From the NCBI RefSeq assembly GCF_017893945.1, contig NZ_CP054257.1, positions 372,001 through 436,000 on the forward strand: a DNA stretch of 64,000 nt. Reading direction: 5' to 3'. Under the pieces are notes generated by a model. That model was not told where the DNA came from. It saw only the letters and a list, made by a program, of their open reading frames with translations, and ran no database searches. Positions 17,585 through 26,520 of the stretch are shown here, in pieces. The position numbers were made by a program, and so were the translations under genes. Positions within the stretch are counted from its first letter, which is position 1. Every line of letters starts with the position of its first letter. The DNA is from Treponema parvum. Lineage in GTDB: Bacteria; Spirochaetota; Spirochaetia; Treponematales; Treponemataceae.

Positions 17585-19110
17585 ATAAGCCCCTGATCTG
17601 TTTGACGCTGACTAAAAAGACAATAAAAGAAAACGTTGAGCTTATAAATCGGTACCGACGCTACATAGACATGGCGGAACTTCGCGCCGATTTTCTTGAA
17701 GAAGACGAACTTCTTTCAATAAGGAGATTCCCCGAGCTCGCACAAATTCCCGCCATCCTCACGATCCGCCGTAAAATTGACGGAGGGCGGTACGTAGGCG
17801 GAGAAGGCACCAGGACGATGCTGTTTGCGAGGGCATTGGCTTTTGCCGAACACGACATGCGTAAAAATTTTGCGTATGTGGATTTTGAAGACGATTTTTA
17901 CGTTCAAAGTTTGCAGGACGCCGCGCTCGCTTTCGGGATCCACATCATCCGCAGCAAACACGACATGGAAGGTCCCGTAAAAGATCTTGCAAAGTGTTTT
18001 AAAAATATGTGTAAAACTTCCTATGAAATTCCAAAAGTCGCATGCATGCCGCACAGTCTTTCGGACGTAACCGAGATTTTTAAAGAATGTCAGAACATAA
18101 CGGATCAGCCGCACATCATATGCGCTATGGGGCCGATGGGACTTCCAACCCGCATTCTGGCTCATAAAATCCATTCGTATTTAACCTTTGTTTCGCCAGA
18201 GGAATCCGGGCTGCGGGAAGTGATAGGACAGATAGACCCTGTTGCGATAAATGAAGTTTACGGCTTCCGTTCAATAGACGAAAACACAAGGATTTTCGGC
18301 GTTACCGGCTGGCCTTTAAAAAAGACAAACAGTCCTCAGCTTCACAACGCGGGATACAAAGATCAGAATATCAATGCCGTATACATTCCCGTTTGCTCGC
18401 CCGACATAGGGCAGACGATCGAATTTGCAAACCAGATAGGCATGGAAGGACTTTCGGTTACGGTTCCGCACAAAGAGAGCGTTTTGCCGCTTTTAAAAAC
18501 CGTTTCTCCGCAGGTAGAAAGAATCGGCGCATGTAACACGATCATGCGTAAAGAAGACGGTTCGTGGACGGGTTATAATACCGATGCTGTAGGGCTTGTA
18601 AATGCGCTTAAAGTTTTTTTAGGAAGCGGCAGTTTAAAAAACACAAAGGTTTCGATTATCGGCGCCGGCGGAGCCGCCAAGGCCGCAGCTTACGCCGTAA
18701 ACACTATGGGCGCAAAAGCGTGTATATTTAACAGAACTCTTTCAAAGGCAAGGGCTATTGCAAAAAAATACGGTTTTGAGTACGCTCCGCTGTCTCCCGA
18801 CGGATGCGGCAAACTTGAAGAGTATTCTTCGCTTATAATTCAGACAACTTCAAAGGGAATGGAAACGGCGTCTTTTTCTCAGGAAGACGACAATCCCATC
18901 TGGTTTTACGAATTTACGGGAGAAGAAAAACTTTTTGACATAGTGTATGCTCCTGAGGTAACGCCCGTCATGGCTCAGGCAAAGGCCGCCGGATGCAAAG
19001 TGTGTAACGGTCTTCCGATGCTGCTTGAGCAAGGATATGAACAGTTTAAGCTGTTTACGGGTAAGGATTACAGGCAAAAAAAAGCGGGAGAAACATATGA
19101 CTCAAAGTGA
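17581..19110 (+). CDS. aroDE: Bifunctional 3-dehydroquinate dehydratase / shikimate dehydrogenase (AroDE fusion)
   Basis: 509 residues. Residues 1-220 are a type I dehydroquinase (ICLTLTKKTIKENVELI, DMAELRADFLEED, Schiff-base Lys region EIPKVACMPHS). Residues 235-500 are shikimate dehydrogenase (GVTGWPLKKTNSPQLHN, TVPHKES with the catalytic Lys, and nucleotide loop GAGGAAKAAAY). Together they convert 3-dehydroquinate to shikimate in aromatic amino acid synthesis. AroD-AroE fusions are known in plants, chlamydiae and some other bacteria. The ATG overlaps the previous stop, and the end overlaps rpiA by 14 bp, so translation is coupled. Confidence 0.93.
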   Translation: MNKPLICLTLTKKTIKENVELINRYRRYIDMAELRADFLEEDELLSIRRFPELAQIPAILTIRRKIDGGRYVGGEGTRTMLFARALAFAEHDMRKNFAYVDFEDDFYVQSLQDAALAFGIHIIRSKHDMEGPVKDLAKCFKNMCKTSYEIPKVACMPHSLSDVTEIFKECQNITDQPHIICAMGPMGLPTRILAHKIHSYLTFVSPEESGLREVIGQIDPVAINEVYGFRSIDENTRIFGVTGWPLKKTNSPQLHNAGYKDQNINAVYIPVCSPDIGQTIEFANQIGMEGLSVTVPHKESVLPLLKTVSPQVERIGACNTIMRKEDGSWTGYNTDAVGLVNALKVFLGSGSLKNTKVSIIGAGGAAKAAAYAVNTMGAKACIFNRTLSKARAIAKKYGFEYAPLSPDGCGKLEEYSSLIIQTTSKGMETASFSQEDDNPIWFYEFTGEEKLFDIVYAPEVTPVMAQAKAAGCKVCNGLPMLLEQGYEQFKLFTGKDYRQKKAGETYDSK

Positions 19111-19810
19111 ACAAAAAAAGCTGGCGGCCGAAACAGCTGTAGACGTTATGATAAGCGAAGGCAAAATATTCAGCGGAATGAAAATAGGACTCGGCACCGG
19201 TTCTACGGCAATGCCGGCCGTTCACAGGCTTGCCGAGCGCATTAAAGACGGAACTCTTAAGGATATTAAGGCCGTAGTTACAAGTTTTCAAACTTCAAAC
19301 GCCTGCCAGGATCTTGGAATTCAAGTTTATTCCATGAACGACAGAATTATAGGCGGACGTCTTGATCTTGCCATTGACGGAGCGGACGAGGCCGACGCCC
19401 AAAACAATCTTATAAAAGGCGGCGGGGCGGCGCTTCTGCGGGAAAAGATCGTAGCCTATAACTCGTCCTTATTCGTTATTGTGATCGATCAGTCCAAGGA
19501 CGTAAAATCCTTAGGCTCCAAATTCCCTGTTCCTGTAGAGATCGTGGGTGACGCCCGCGTTCCTGTTACCGCCGCCCTTGAGCGGCTCGGCGCCGAATGT
19601 ACTCTCCGCGAGGGAGTGAGAAAGTGCGGCCCCGTTATCACGGACAACGGAAATCAGATTTTGGACTGCCTTTGGCAAAGTCCCGTAAATCCGCCCGAAA
19701 TGGAAGCAAAGATTGATGAAATAGCGGGCGTTGTTGAAGTAGGGCTTTTTACAAAAAATAAGCCGATCATATTTGTCGCTCATGAAGACGGCAGCGTTTT
19801 AAGGCGGTAA
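19097..19810 (+). CDS. rpiA: Ribose-5-phosphate isomerase A
   Basis: 237 residues; interconverts ribose-5-phosphate and ribulose-5-phosphate in the pentose phosphate pathway. Motifs: GLGTGSTA near residue 30, DGADEAD near residue 90, and KGGGAALLREKIVA with the catalytic Lys/Glu region. I chose the ATG at 19097 because GGGAG lies 6 nt upstream and the 24 extra residues of a longer reading are not part of the family. It overlaps the 3' end of aroDE by 14 bp. Confidence 0.95.
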   Translation: MTQSEQKKLAAETAVDVMISEGKIFSGMKIGLGTGSTAMPAVHRLAERIKDGTLKDIKAVVTSFQTSNACQDLGIQVYSMNDRIIGGRLDLAIDGADEADAQNNLIKGGGAALLREKIVAYNSSLFVIVIDQSKDVKSLGSKFPVPVEIVGDARVPVTAALERLGAECTLREGVRKCGPVITDNGNQILDCLWQSPVNPPEMEAKIDEIAGVVEVGLFTKNKPIIFVAHEDGSVLRR

Positions 19811-19824
19811 CCGGCTGTTAAGCT

Positions 19825-19889
19825 GATAAGCAATGTTTCGGTTTTGCCCGAAATTGCAGTTATAATAATAACTGTGCGCTCCCGCGCAC
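19825..19889 (+). promoter_or_regulatory. ychF upstream region: dispersed repeat copy 2, -10 box and palindromes
   Basis: 19825-19860 repeats the sequence at 3093-3133 (core TTCGGTTTTGCCCGAAATT). A consensus TATAAT (19861-19866) lies inside the inverted repeat CAGTTAT-AATA-ATAACTG. A second palindrome GTGCGC-TCCC-GCGCAC (19874-19889) follows, about 20 nt before ychF. No good -35 is seen. The overlap of palindrome and -10 suggests regulation. Confidence 0.5.
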
Positions 19890-19908
19890 GAAAACGGAAG
19901 GATTTGTT

Positions 19909-21039
19909 ATGTCATTGGATTGCGGTATTGTAGGACTTCCCAATGTTGGAAAATCGACTATATTTTCAGCTTTAACTGCGGCTCCTGCGGCTGCGGAAAA
20001 TTTTCCTTTTTGCACTATAGAACCGAATATCGGTATTGTCGATTTACCGGACGAGCGTCTTGACTTTTTGGAAGGCGTTTTCCATCCTAAAAAAAAGATC
20101 CCCGCTTGCGTAAAATTCGTGGATATCGCAGGACTTATAAAGGGTGCGGCGAAGGGCGAAGGTTTGGGAAACCAGTTTTTGGCAAATATACGTGAAACCA
20201 GCGTGATCGCCCACGTGGTGCGCTGCTTTGACAATCCCGACATAATGCACGTGCGTGAAGACGCAAAAGCGGAAGCTGAAATAAATCCCTTGGACGACAT
20301 TCTTACGATCAATATGGAATTGGCGCTTGCCGATCTTGATACCGTAAATAAAAGGCGGGAAAAGACTGAACGCTCCATACGCGCGCTCGGCAAAGATGAA
20401 GAAAAAAGACTTTCCGCATGGATGAGCGCCGTAGAAAAGATAAGACCGCTTCTTGAAGAAGGCAAGGCCGCAAGACAGGCGGAACTTACGGACGATGAAA
20501 AAAAATCCGTATACGATATGCACCTTCTTACGATAAAGCCCCAGCTTTATGTGTGCAATATAGACGAAACTTCTATTCCTACAGGTTCAAATAAATACGT
20601 CGAAACGGTTAAAAAGATTGCCGCGGAAGAAGGATCCGACGTTGTGGTGATATGCGGAAAATTTGAAGCGGATCTGGCGGAAATAACCGATCCTTCGGAA
20701 CGCAAGGAATTTATGGAGTCCGCGGGATTAAAAGAATCCGGCCTTGCAGCGCTTGCCCATAAGGCCTACGGGTTAATGGGCTTGCGCACTTTTTTTACCG
20801 GCGGAGAAGATGAGTGCCGCGCGTGGACTATCCGTAAAGGGGATACGGCTCCCAAAGCAGCCGGCGTTATTCACACCGATTTTGAAAAAGGGTTTATAAA
20901 AGCCGAAGCCTATACGATAGACGACCTTCGTAAGTACGGCAGCGAAGCTAAGATAAAAGAAGCCGGAAAATACCGCATTGAAGGCAAAGATTATGTAGTT
21001 CAAGACGGCGACGTTCTTTTCTTTAAATTTAACGTATAG
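19909..21039 (+). CDS. ychF: Ribosome-binding ATPase YchF (Obg family)
   Basis: 376 residues, slightly longer than the usual ~365. It is a translation-associated P-loop NTPase that prefers ATP. G1 loop GLPNVGKSTIFSALT, switch region FPFCTIEPNIGIV, G3 FVDIAGLIKGAAKGEGLGNQ, then a coiled-coil insertion (about residues 120-200) and a C-terminal TGS domain ending VLFFKFNV. A GGAAGGA ribosome site precedes the ATG. It is preceded by palindromes that may control it. Confidence 0.96.
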   Translation: MSLDCGIVGLPNVGKSTIFSALTAAPAAAENFPFCTIEPNIGIVDLPDERLDFLEGVFHPKKKIPACVKFVDIAGLIKGAAKGEGLGNQFLANIRETSVIAHVVRCFDNPDIMHVREDAKAEAEINPLDDILTINMELALADLDTVNKRREKTERSIRALGKDEEKRLSAWMSAVEKIRPLLEEGKAARQAELTDDEKKSVYDMHLLTIKPQLYVCNIDETSIPTGSNKYVETVKKIAAEEGSDVVVICGKFEADLAEITDPSERKEFMESAGLKESGLAALAHKAYGLMGLRTFFTGGEDECRAWTIRKGDTAPKAAGVIHTDFEKGFIKAEAYTIDDLRKYGSEAKIKEAGKYRIEGKDYVVQDGDVLFFKFNV

Positions 21040-21123
21040 GGCAATCGGGCGGCGGCCTACAAGTTTTAGAATGATTTTTGCATAAAGTATTCTATCGGAT
21101 CAATTTATATGACAGGGAGTCTT

Positions 21124-22209
21124 ATGCAAAAAGAATTTGTCCGTATTTTTAAGATTGTCCGCTATGCGGTCTTTTTTGCTGCGCTTTTTATACCGCCGCC
21201 GTTAAACGCTTTATCGCAGTTCAAAGCGGCGGCGGGGAGCGGAGCAAAGATAAAGGTTGTAAATTGGAACGTTCAAACGTTTTTTGACGCGCAAACGGAC
21301 GGCAGCGAATACGGTGATTTTAAAAAGTCTTCTTCAGGGTGGGGAAGGGATTCCTATATAAAGCGGCTCGAACGCTTATGCGAGGCTATAAATGCTTTGG
21401 ACGCGGACGTCTTTGTGATGGAAGAAATAGAAAACAAGGGCGTGTTGTATGATATTTCAAACAAGCTTGCTTCCAATTCATGGCGCAAAAAAAAGATGTA
21501 CGGTTACGGATGTTTTTATAAGGCGCCCGGTTCGTCGATAGGATGCGCGGTGCTGTCCAGGCATCCGCTTTCTGATTTGAAGATTCACTCTCTGGACATA
21601 AAAACGGAAAATGCGGAACAGCCGTCTCTAAGGCCTATTATGGAACTTACTCTTTCCGCCGCAGGAAAAAAACTCATTCTTTATGTAAATCACTGGAAAT
21701 CTATGGCCGGCGGAGAGGCAAAAACTGAAATTTGGCGGCGCTGGCAGGAATCGGTACTGGGGAAAAACGTGTACGATCGAGTACAGGGCGGCCTTTCAGG
21801 CGCCGGCTCTGCGGTTCTTTGCTGCGGCGATCTTAACTGCAACATAACCAAATTTGCTTTTAGGGAAGATGTTGCCGGTTTTGTTTCAGAAGGCGGTTCG
21901 GCAAAGTTCTCCGATATGTGCAATGTTTTTCTTCGCTACATTCGGGCGGGAAATTTGGGCGTATGCGGCGTATATTCTCCGTGGATCTTATCAGACGGAA
22001 GACAGATGGACGGAGGCAGCTATTATTATAATAAAGCATGGAATACACTGGATCATTTTTTCAGTGCGGGGAGTGCAAAGATATCGAATTTTACCGTTGA
22101 GGACAAGGGGCATTGGGCGGATGAGGGCGGGATCCCCATAGGATATAAGGTGTATACCGGCAGGGGCTATTCGGATCACCTTCCCATTTCATGCACGGTC
22201 GGATTTTAA
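21124..22209 (+). CDS. Secreted endonuclease/exonuclease/phosphatase-family protein
   Basis: 361 residues with a signal peptide (AVFFAALFIPPPLNA). The fold is DNase I-like: VNWNVQTFFDA, the metal-binding Glu in VMEEIENKG, VNHWKSM with a catalytic His, CCGDLNCN with Asp/Asn, and the closing SDH in GYSDHLPISC. These proteins cleave phosphodiester bonds of nucleic acids or lipids. A signal peptide suggests a periplasmic or secreted nuclease used for nutrient salvage or DNA degradation. The ATG at 21124 has GGGAG 4 nt upstream and is better than the ATG at 21109. Convergent with araD. Confidence 0.85.
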   Translation: MQKEFVRIFKIVRYAVFFAALFIPPPLNALSQFKAAAGSGAKIKVVNWNVQTFFDAQTDGSEYGDFKKSSSGWGRDSYIKRLERLCEAINALDADVFVMEEIENKGVLYDISNKLASNSWRKKKMYGYGCFYKAPGSSIGCAVLSRHPLSDLKIHSLDIKTENAEQPSLRPIMELTLSAAGKKLILYVNHWKSMAGGEAKTEIWRRWQESVLGKNVYDRVQGGLSGAGSAVLCCGDLNCNITKFAFREDVAGFVSEGGSAKFSDMCNVFLRYIRAGNLGVCGVYSPWILSDGRQMDGGSYYYNKAWNTLDHFFSAGSAKISNFTVEDKGHWADEGGIPIGYKVYTGRGYSDHLPISCTVGF

Positions 22210-22434
22210 ACCGCGGAACAGATAGGCGTGAAAACGCATAAGTGCCGGCGGATAGCTTCTGATATTTGAAGGCGCACGTGATGTGGCAAACAAGTGCCAG
22301 CGGATAACTGTGAAAACGCATAAGTGCGGGCAAACAGCTGCGGATAACTTTCGGCCGTGTATAGATAAAAGAAACCGGCTGAAGTTTTTGGGCCGTTCCG
22401 CCGCCGGCCTGCCTTTAAAATTCCCTAGACAATG
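22210..22434. repeat. Convergent intergenic region with degenerate short repeats
   Basis: Between the nuclease and araD stops. Three related units begin AAGTGCCGGCGGATAGCT (~22241), AAGTGCCAGCGGATAACT (~22293) and AAGTGCGGGC...GCGGATAACT (~22320). Two are preceded by GTGAAAACGCAT. No gene or obvious terminator is seen. Confidence 0.4.
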
Positions 22435-23151
22435 CTATTGCCCGTAGTAGGCGTTGGGGCCGTGTTTTCTTAAATAGTGTTTGTCTATGATGTATTTGGG
22501 AAGCGGCGTTGCGCCGGGGTTTACTTGTAATGTGATGCTTGCCATCTTGCTTACTTCTTCAAGAACCGCAGCGTTATATACCGCATAGTAAGGCGTTTTT
22601 CCCCAAGTGAACGGTCCGTGCCCCCCGACTAAGACCATGTTCACTTCGGCCGGATTGTATTTCAGGCTTCGGAAATGTTGAACTATAGCGTTTCCCGTTT
22701 CAAGCTCGTAATTCTTTTTGACCATTTCTTCCGAAAGATACGGAGTGCAAGGAATTTCAGTCTGTATGTGATCCGCATGCGTGGTTCCGAAAAGAGGAAT
22801 GGGACGCATCGATTGTGCCCAGCCTACCGCATAAGTAGAGTGGGTGTGTACGATTCCCCGCATTTCAATTCCGTCTTTTACGACGAATTCTCTGTAGAGC
22901 ACGCAATGCGTAAGAGTGTCCGACGACGGATTTAGAGAACCTTCGATTTTTTTCCCGTCCAAGTCCACTACGACCATGTTTTCGACGCTCAGCTCGGGAT
23001 AAGGCACTCCCGACGGCTTTATAGCAAATACGCCCTTGCTCTTGTCGAACGCCGAAACGTTGCCCCATGTATAAATTGCCAAATGCTGAGCCGGAATCTG
23101 CATATTGGCTTCAAAAGCTTCTTCTTTTAGAGATTGATAAATACTTGCCAT
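22435..23151 (-). CDS. araD: L-ribulose-5-phosphate 4-epimerase (AraD/UlaF/SgbE)
   Basis: 238 residues; a class II aldolase-fold zinc enzyme that converts L-ribulose-5-phosphate to D-xylulose-5-phosphate, linking arabinose, ascorbate or gulose routes to the pentose phosphate pathway. Zinc-ligand motif GIVHTHSTYAVGWAQS, the TTHADHI segment, and the characteristic C-terminus HGPNAYYGQ are present. AGGAGG precedes the ATG. No arabinose operon partner is adjacent, so the true physiological pathway is open. Confidence 0.93.
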   Translation of the reverse strand: MASIYQSLKEEAFEANMQIPAQHLAIYTWGNVSAFDKSKGVFAIKPSGVPYPELSVENMVVVDLDGKKIEGSLNPSSDTLTHCVLYREFVVKDGIEMRGIVHTHSTYAVGWAQSMRPIPLFGTTHADHIQTEIPCTPYLSEEMVKKNYELETGNAIVQHFRSLKYNPAEVNMVLVGGHGPFTWGKTPYYAVYNAAVLEEVSKMASITLQVNPGATPLPKYIIDKHYLRKHGPNAYYGQ

Positions 23152-23598
23152 GATTTACCTCCTGTCATACCGGATCTTACTATATTGCCTAAGGCCGCAG
23201 GATGTCCAGTGCGGCGGACAAATAAGACGTAGTGTGCGCATGAGAGAGCATATGAAGCGGGCATTGTCCAAGTCGGCTCCCACTGCGGCCGTGCAGTCTG
23301 TTGTTGTGCAATCCGTTGCGCCCGTGCCGTCTGCGACGGCCGTGCAACTTTCGGCATCGCAATCCGCTGCGGAATCATCCGCGCCCGCTGCGATCGCGCG
23401 ACTGAATATGTGCGGTATGTGCGGAGCTGGAAAAGCCGCAGCCGGAAAATTACGCAATATGTGCGACATGTGTGCGGCTGAATATGTGCAGCCGCATATG
23501 TTCGGCTGAAAAAGTCATGGCAATATGTGCGGCTGAATATTGATAAAAAACTGAAGTCAGGGTAGTCTCTAATAAAACATACTTTATTTGGAAAATAA
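23152..23598. other. 447-bp region with a partial duplicate of the downstream gene's low-complexity linker
   Basis: Frame reading from about 23241 gives MREHMKRALSKSAPTAAVQS followed by an Ala/Val/Gln/Ser-rich stretch that resembles residues ~36-95 of the downstream GH18-like protein, then MCGMCGAGKAAAGKLRNMC and a stop at 23509. It has no ribosome site that I trust. After that come several repeats of ATGTGCGGCTGAA (about 23466-23540). It looks like a decayed or recombined gene fragment rather than a working gene. Confidence 0.4.
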
Positions 23599-24867
23599 AT
23601 GAGAAAAAATTTTATCTTTGTCATTTTCTTTGCCGCACTCTGTTTTAAGCCTTCTTCAGCATCGCCCGCCGGTCTTGGCGGCGGCACCGGCCGGGACGGA
23701 ATAGGCGGCGCATTGTCCAAGCCGGCGCCCTTTACTGCGGCCGCGCAATCTGCGACGGTTATGCAGTCTGTGGCCGTGAAGCCTGTTGTTGTGCAATCCT
23801 CTGCGACTGTGCAATCCGTTGCGACCGCTCAGTCTGAGTCCGTGCAACTTGCCGCGGCTCAGTCCGCTGCGGGAGCATCCTCTGCCGGTAACCCTGCGAC
23901 CCGGAATTCCGGCGTCGAAACCGATGAAGTCATGCTTCCGGAATATGCCAATCCTTACCGCTGGAACAGGGAATTGAAAGGCGAAGCCGTGAACTTCAAA
24001 GAGATATGGGGATATGTGATTCCCGATTATATCGGCGAATACAATAAAAATGCCATGCTTACGGACATAGGCCTTTTTGCCGCAGAGATAGATACATTCG
24101 GAAATCTTTCAAAGGTGCCGCAAAGATCTTCCGTAGCCGATTTTAAAGGCCGGGTTCACTTGACGGCCGTCTGCGACAGCCGCTCTTTAAGCCACTTTGT
24201 CTTAAGTTCCGGCAAACTTCGAAAACAGATAGCTAATGACCTTGCGCTTGCAGCTAAGGAATTTGACGGCGTTCAGATCGATTTTGAACTTGTCCCCCCG
24301 GAAGATGCGGAAAACTATCTTTTGTTTTTAAAATATCTGAAAAAAAAATTGGGTAAAAAGCCTTTAACGGTTTGCGTCCACGCGCGGGTAAAAACTTTGG
24401 AACGAGATGCGGAGTCCTATTCTGAAATAGGCAAAGTTGCGGACAGAATAATGATTATGGCCTATGACGAACACTGGAGCACAAGCGCTCCGGGTGCAAT
24501 CGCTTCTATGGACTGGTGCCGATCCGTCGCCGAATATGCCCTTTCTTTGTGGCCTGCCGAAAAATATATCATTGGGCTGCCTTTTTACGGCAGAACATGG
24601 CCGGAAGAAAATTGGCGCAAAGCATGGTATTTTGAAGGAATAAACCGGATCATGCACGAAAACAATGTGGATGTTGTCATACGAGAAAACGACGTGCCGT
24701 ATTTTTCATTTAAAAAAGAAATATCGGTTACAGGCTGGTATGAAGACGCTCACTCGGTTGTGGAGCGTTCAAGAATGTACAAGGATATGGGATTTCAAAG
24801 CTTGGCTTTTTGGAGGATGGGACAGGAAGACGCGGCCGTTTGGCAATGGATAAAGAGCTTTGACTGA
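23599..24867 (+). CDS. Secreted GH18-like glycoside hydrolase (YaaH/chitinase fold)
   Basis: 422 residues. A signal peptide (FIFVIFFAALCFKPSSASPA) is followed by an Ala/Val/Gln/Ser-rich low-complexity linker (about residues 36-95), then a GH18 TIM barrel. The catalytic motif DGxxxDxE is present as FDGVQIDFELV near residue 220, so the proton-donor Glu is kept. IMAYDEHW and GLPFYGRTWP are further GH18 landmarks. Related proteins act on peptidoglycan or on chitin-like sugars; the substrate here is not clear. The ribosome site is weak (GGAAAATAA). The linker is partly duplicated upstream at 23250-23400. Confidence 0.83.
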   Translation: MRKNFIFVIFFAALCFKPSSASPAGLGGGTGRDGIGGALSKPAPFTAAAQSATVMQSVAVKPVVVQSSATVQSVATAQSESVQLAAAQSAAGASSAGNPATRNSGVETDEVMLPEYANPYRWNRELKGEAVNFKEIWGYVIPDYIGEYNKNAMLTDIGLFAAEIDTFGNLSKVPQRSSVADFKGRVHLTAVCDSRSLSHFVLSSGKLRKQIANDLALAAKEFDGVQIDFELVPPEDAENYLLFLKYLKKKLGKKPLTVCVHARVKTLERDAESYSEIGKVADRIMIMAYDEHWSTSAPGAIASMDWCRSVAEYALSLWPAEKYIIGLPFYGRTWPEENWRKAWYFEGINRIMHENNVDVVIRENDVPYFSFKKEISVTGWYEDAHSVVERSRMYKDMGFQSLAFWRMGQEDAAVWQWIKSFD

Positions 24868-25033
24868 GTGAGCCGCCATGTTTGGATTATTCCGCCGCTT
24901 CTGTCGCCGTTTTTTTTATTTTGCCCGAATAATCTGGTCTAGTCCAAACTTCGAGTTTTATAATTTTAGGGCGGATTGGCCGCATACGGACGTGCTACAT
25001 ACAATCAGCGCATTGCCGCGCTTAACCTGCGGC

Positions 25034-25885
25034 CTAGAGAACCTTCCTGAGTTCATATTCAAGTATGTCCGTCGCACCAAGTTCCCGCAATTGCGGCAAT
25101 AAAACCGGAACTTCGCCTTTTTTTACGGCGATTTTTATTGCATAGCCGCTGTCTCCGTAAAGGGGCGCTACGGTGGGACTTCGCATTGCAGGAAGACCTT
25201 TAACAAGGGCTTCGAATTTTTCTTTTGAACAGTTCATTTCAAGCATAACGCGGTCCCTTGCGTTTATGACGGCTTCAAAAAGCATTTTAAGTTCCAAAAT
25301 CTTTTGCTTTTTCGCCGGATCCTTCATCGCTTTTTTTGAAGCGAACATGCAGGTTGAGCTTACAAGGATCGTGTCCACTATGCGAAGCCCGTTTTCAGCT
25401 AAGGTACGGCCGGTAGCCGTATTGTCAATGATCATGTCCGCGTCGTCAGGGGGAAATACTTCCGTCGCTCCGTACGTCCTTACGATAAGAAAATTCATCT
25501 TTCTGTTTTCAAGCCATCGGCGCGAGATTTGTTCGTATTCGGTTGCTACTATCACCCGTCTTTCCGTTAAAGTTTTGTCGTCGATAGAGTTTGGAACCGC
25601 CGCCACTATGCGGACTCTGTCGAACCCGAGATCCATGATCTCTTCAACGTCTGCGCCGGTTTCCATAATCCAGTCGCGTCCCGTAAATCCTACGTCGTGC
25701 GAGCCGAGTTCAAGCAGTTTGCCGATGTTTTGCGGTTTCATCACCTTTGCTTCAAGGTCGTCTTGGTTTACGGTAGGGCGGTACGCTCTTTCGGGAAGAT
25801 CGATTTTTATTCCGGCTCCGCTTAAAAGAGAAACGACATTTTCATATATTCTGCCTTTCGGTAAAAGGATCTTTAATTTTTCCAT
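25034..25885 (-). CDS. hisG: ATP phosphoribosyltransferase (long form)
   Basis: 283 residues; catalyses the first step of histidine synthesis, joining ATP and PRPP. N-terminal LKILLPKGRIYENVVSLLSG, GFTGRDWIMETG and the PRPP-binding region ADMIIDNTATGRTL are typical. The C-terminal ~75 residues form the ACT-like regulatory domain of the long, HisZ-independent type, ending IKIAVKKGEVPVLLPQL...ILEYEL. An AGGAGTTACT site precedes the ATG. No other core his genes lie beside it; a PHP-type histidinol phosphatase candidate is 30 kb away. Convergent with the GH18 gene. Confidence 0.94.
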   Translation of the reverse strand: MEKLKILLPKGRIYENVVSLLSGAGIKIDLPERAYRPTVNQDDLEAKVMKPQNIGKLLELGSHDVGFTGRDWIMETGADVEEIMDLGFDRVRIVAAVPNSIDDKTLTERRVIVATEYEQISRRWLENRKMNFLIVRTYGATEVFPPDDADMIIDNTATGRTLAENGLRIVDTILVSSTCMFASKKAMKDPAKKQKILELKMLFEAVINARDRVMLEMNCSKEKFEALVKGLPAMRSPTVAPLYGDSGYAIKIAVKKGEVPVLLPQLRELGATDILEYELRKVL

Positions 25886-26520
25886 AGTAACTCCTATAAA
25901 ACGACATACGAGGAAATTTCAATTTCAGACGTTCAAGTTAAACACTCCCTTAAAGTATGCAAAGTATATATAAAAAATAAAAGGTAGGCAATCAAAGTTT
26001 TGCGGTTCGGCGGCAGTTGCGTTGCAGGGGAACCGCGGCGAAGTGTATTAGTGTGAAACAAGTATCGGTATAAAGAAAAAGGCGGAACGCAAGGCAGTGG
26101 GACTGACGCCGAGCCGCTCTGACCATAGTTAAACGAGACGCTAAAATAGCGCGTCCCGTTTAACTACAAGTTTGCAGGGCAAACTTGTGCATATACGTGT
26201 GCGCTCTCGCGCACGAGTGCGGTATTTTCGAAAATTGATATTTTCTGCAACACCGCACTCTATAGGAGCGCAGTCCGATACCTATTACGGTCAGCCACGG
26301 CGAACGGCAGGCCGCTGCCGGGAGTGCAGCCGTTTTTAATACAGTAAAGCGTTTTTTTATAACTTATATTTCCCGCTGCGGTTCCCTAGAACTCCAGTCC
26401 GATTCCCTTTGTTGCTAATTATTCTGAAATACTTTATTGTATATCCCGTCGGCGGTCTCTAAAAGCCGTGTCGGTTTTCAGAGAACCGTGTTCCAAATTC
26501 ATTTAAAAGAGGCGCCCCTT
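25886..26520. other. 635-bp intergenic region rich in hairpins
   Basis: Lies between divergent hisG and the Lrp-family gene. Apart from the structured repeat at 26054-26340 it holds AT-rich DNA next to hisG (probable promoter) and a ribosome site for the Lrp gene (AGAGG at 26506). No protein-coding stretch is convincing. Confidence 0.6.
26054..26340 (+). repeat. Structured repeat, copy A (long form)
   Basis: Shares its left 71 nt (26054-26124) with 40815-40887, and an identical 31-nt block (26266-26296) with 40917-40947; a terminal hairpin CGGCAG/CTGCCG (26305-26320) followed by TTTTT is also shared. The conserved flanks can pair (CTGACC with GGTCAG, then GCCG with CGGC). The variable middle holds nested perfect hairpins: AGTTAAACG/CGTTTAACT (26127-26165), ACAAGTTTGC/GCAAACTTGT (26166-26188), GTGCGC/GCGCAC (26199-26214), and GAGTGCGGT/ACCGCACTC (about 26215-26260). 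It could be a noncoding RNA, a MITE or a REP-like element. Confidence 0.65.

Noticed and set aside
23127..23720. Minus-strand open frame of 197 residues crossing the araD start region
   Set aside because: It crosses low-complexity repeats, overlaps the starts of araD and the GH18 gene, and has no ribosome site or recognisable domain.
24878..25102. Small open frame after the GH18 gene
   Set aside because: Overlaps the hisG 3' end, has no ribosome site and is rich in Phe and Arg as in shadow frames.
25173..25973. Long open frame on the plus strand opposite hisG (266 residues)
   Set aside because: It mirrors the hisG coding strand, has no ribosome site and a composition typical of an antisense shadow. 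HisG motifs on the minus strand are unambiguous.
26127..26260. Series of hairpins that could suggest a CRISPR array
   Set aside because: The hairpins are all different, spacing is irregular and no cas genes are present.
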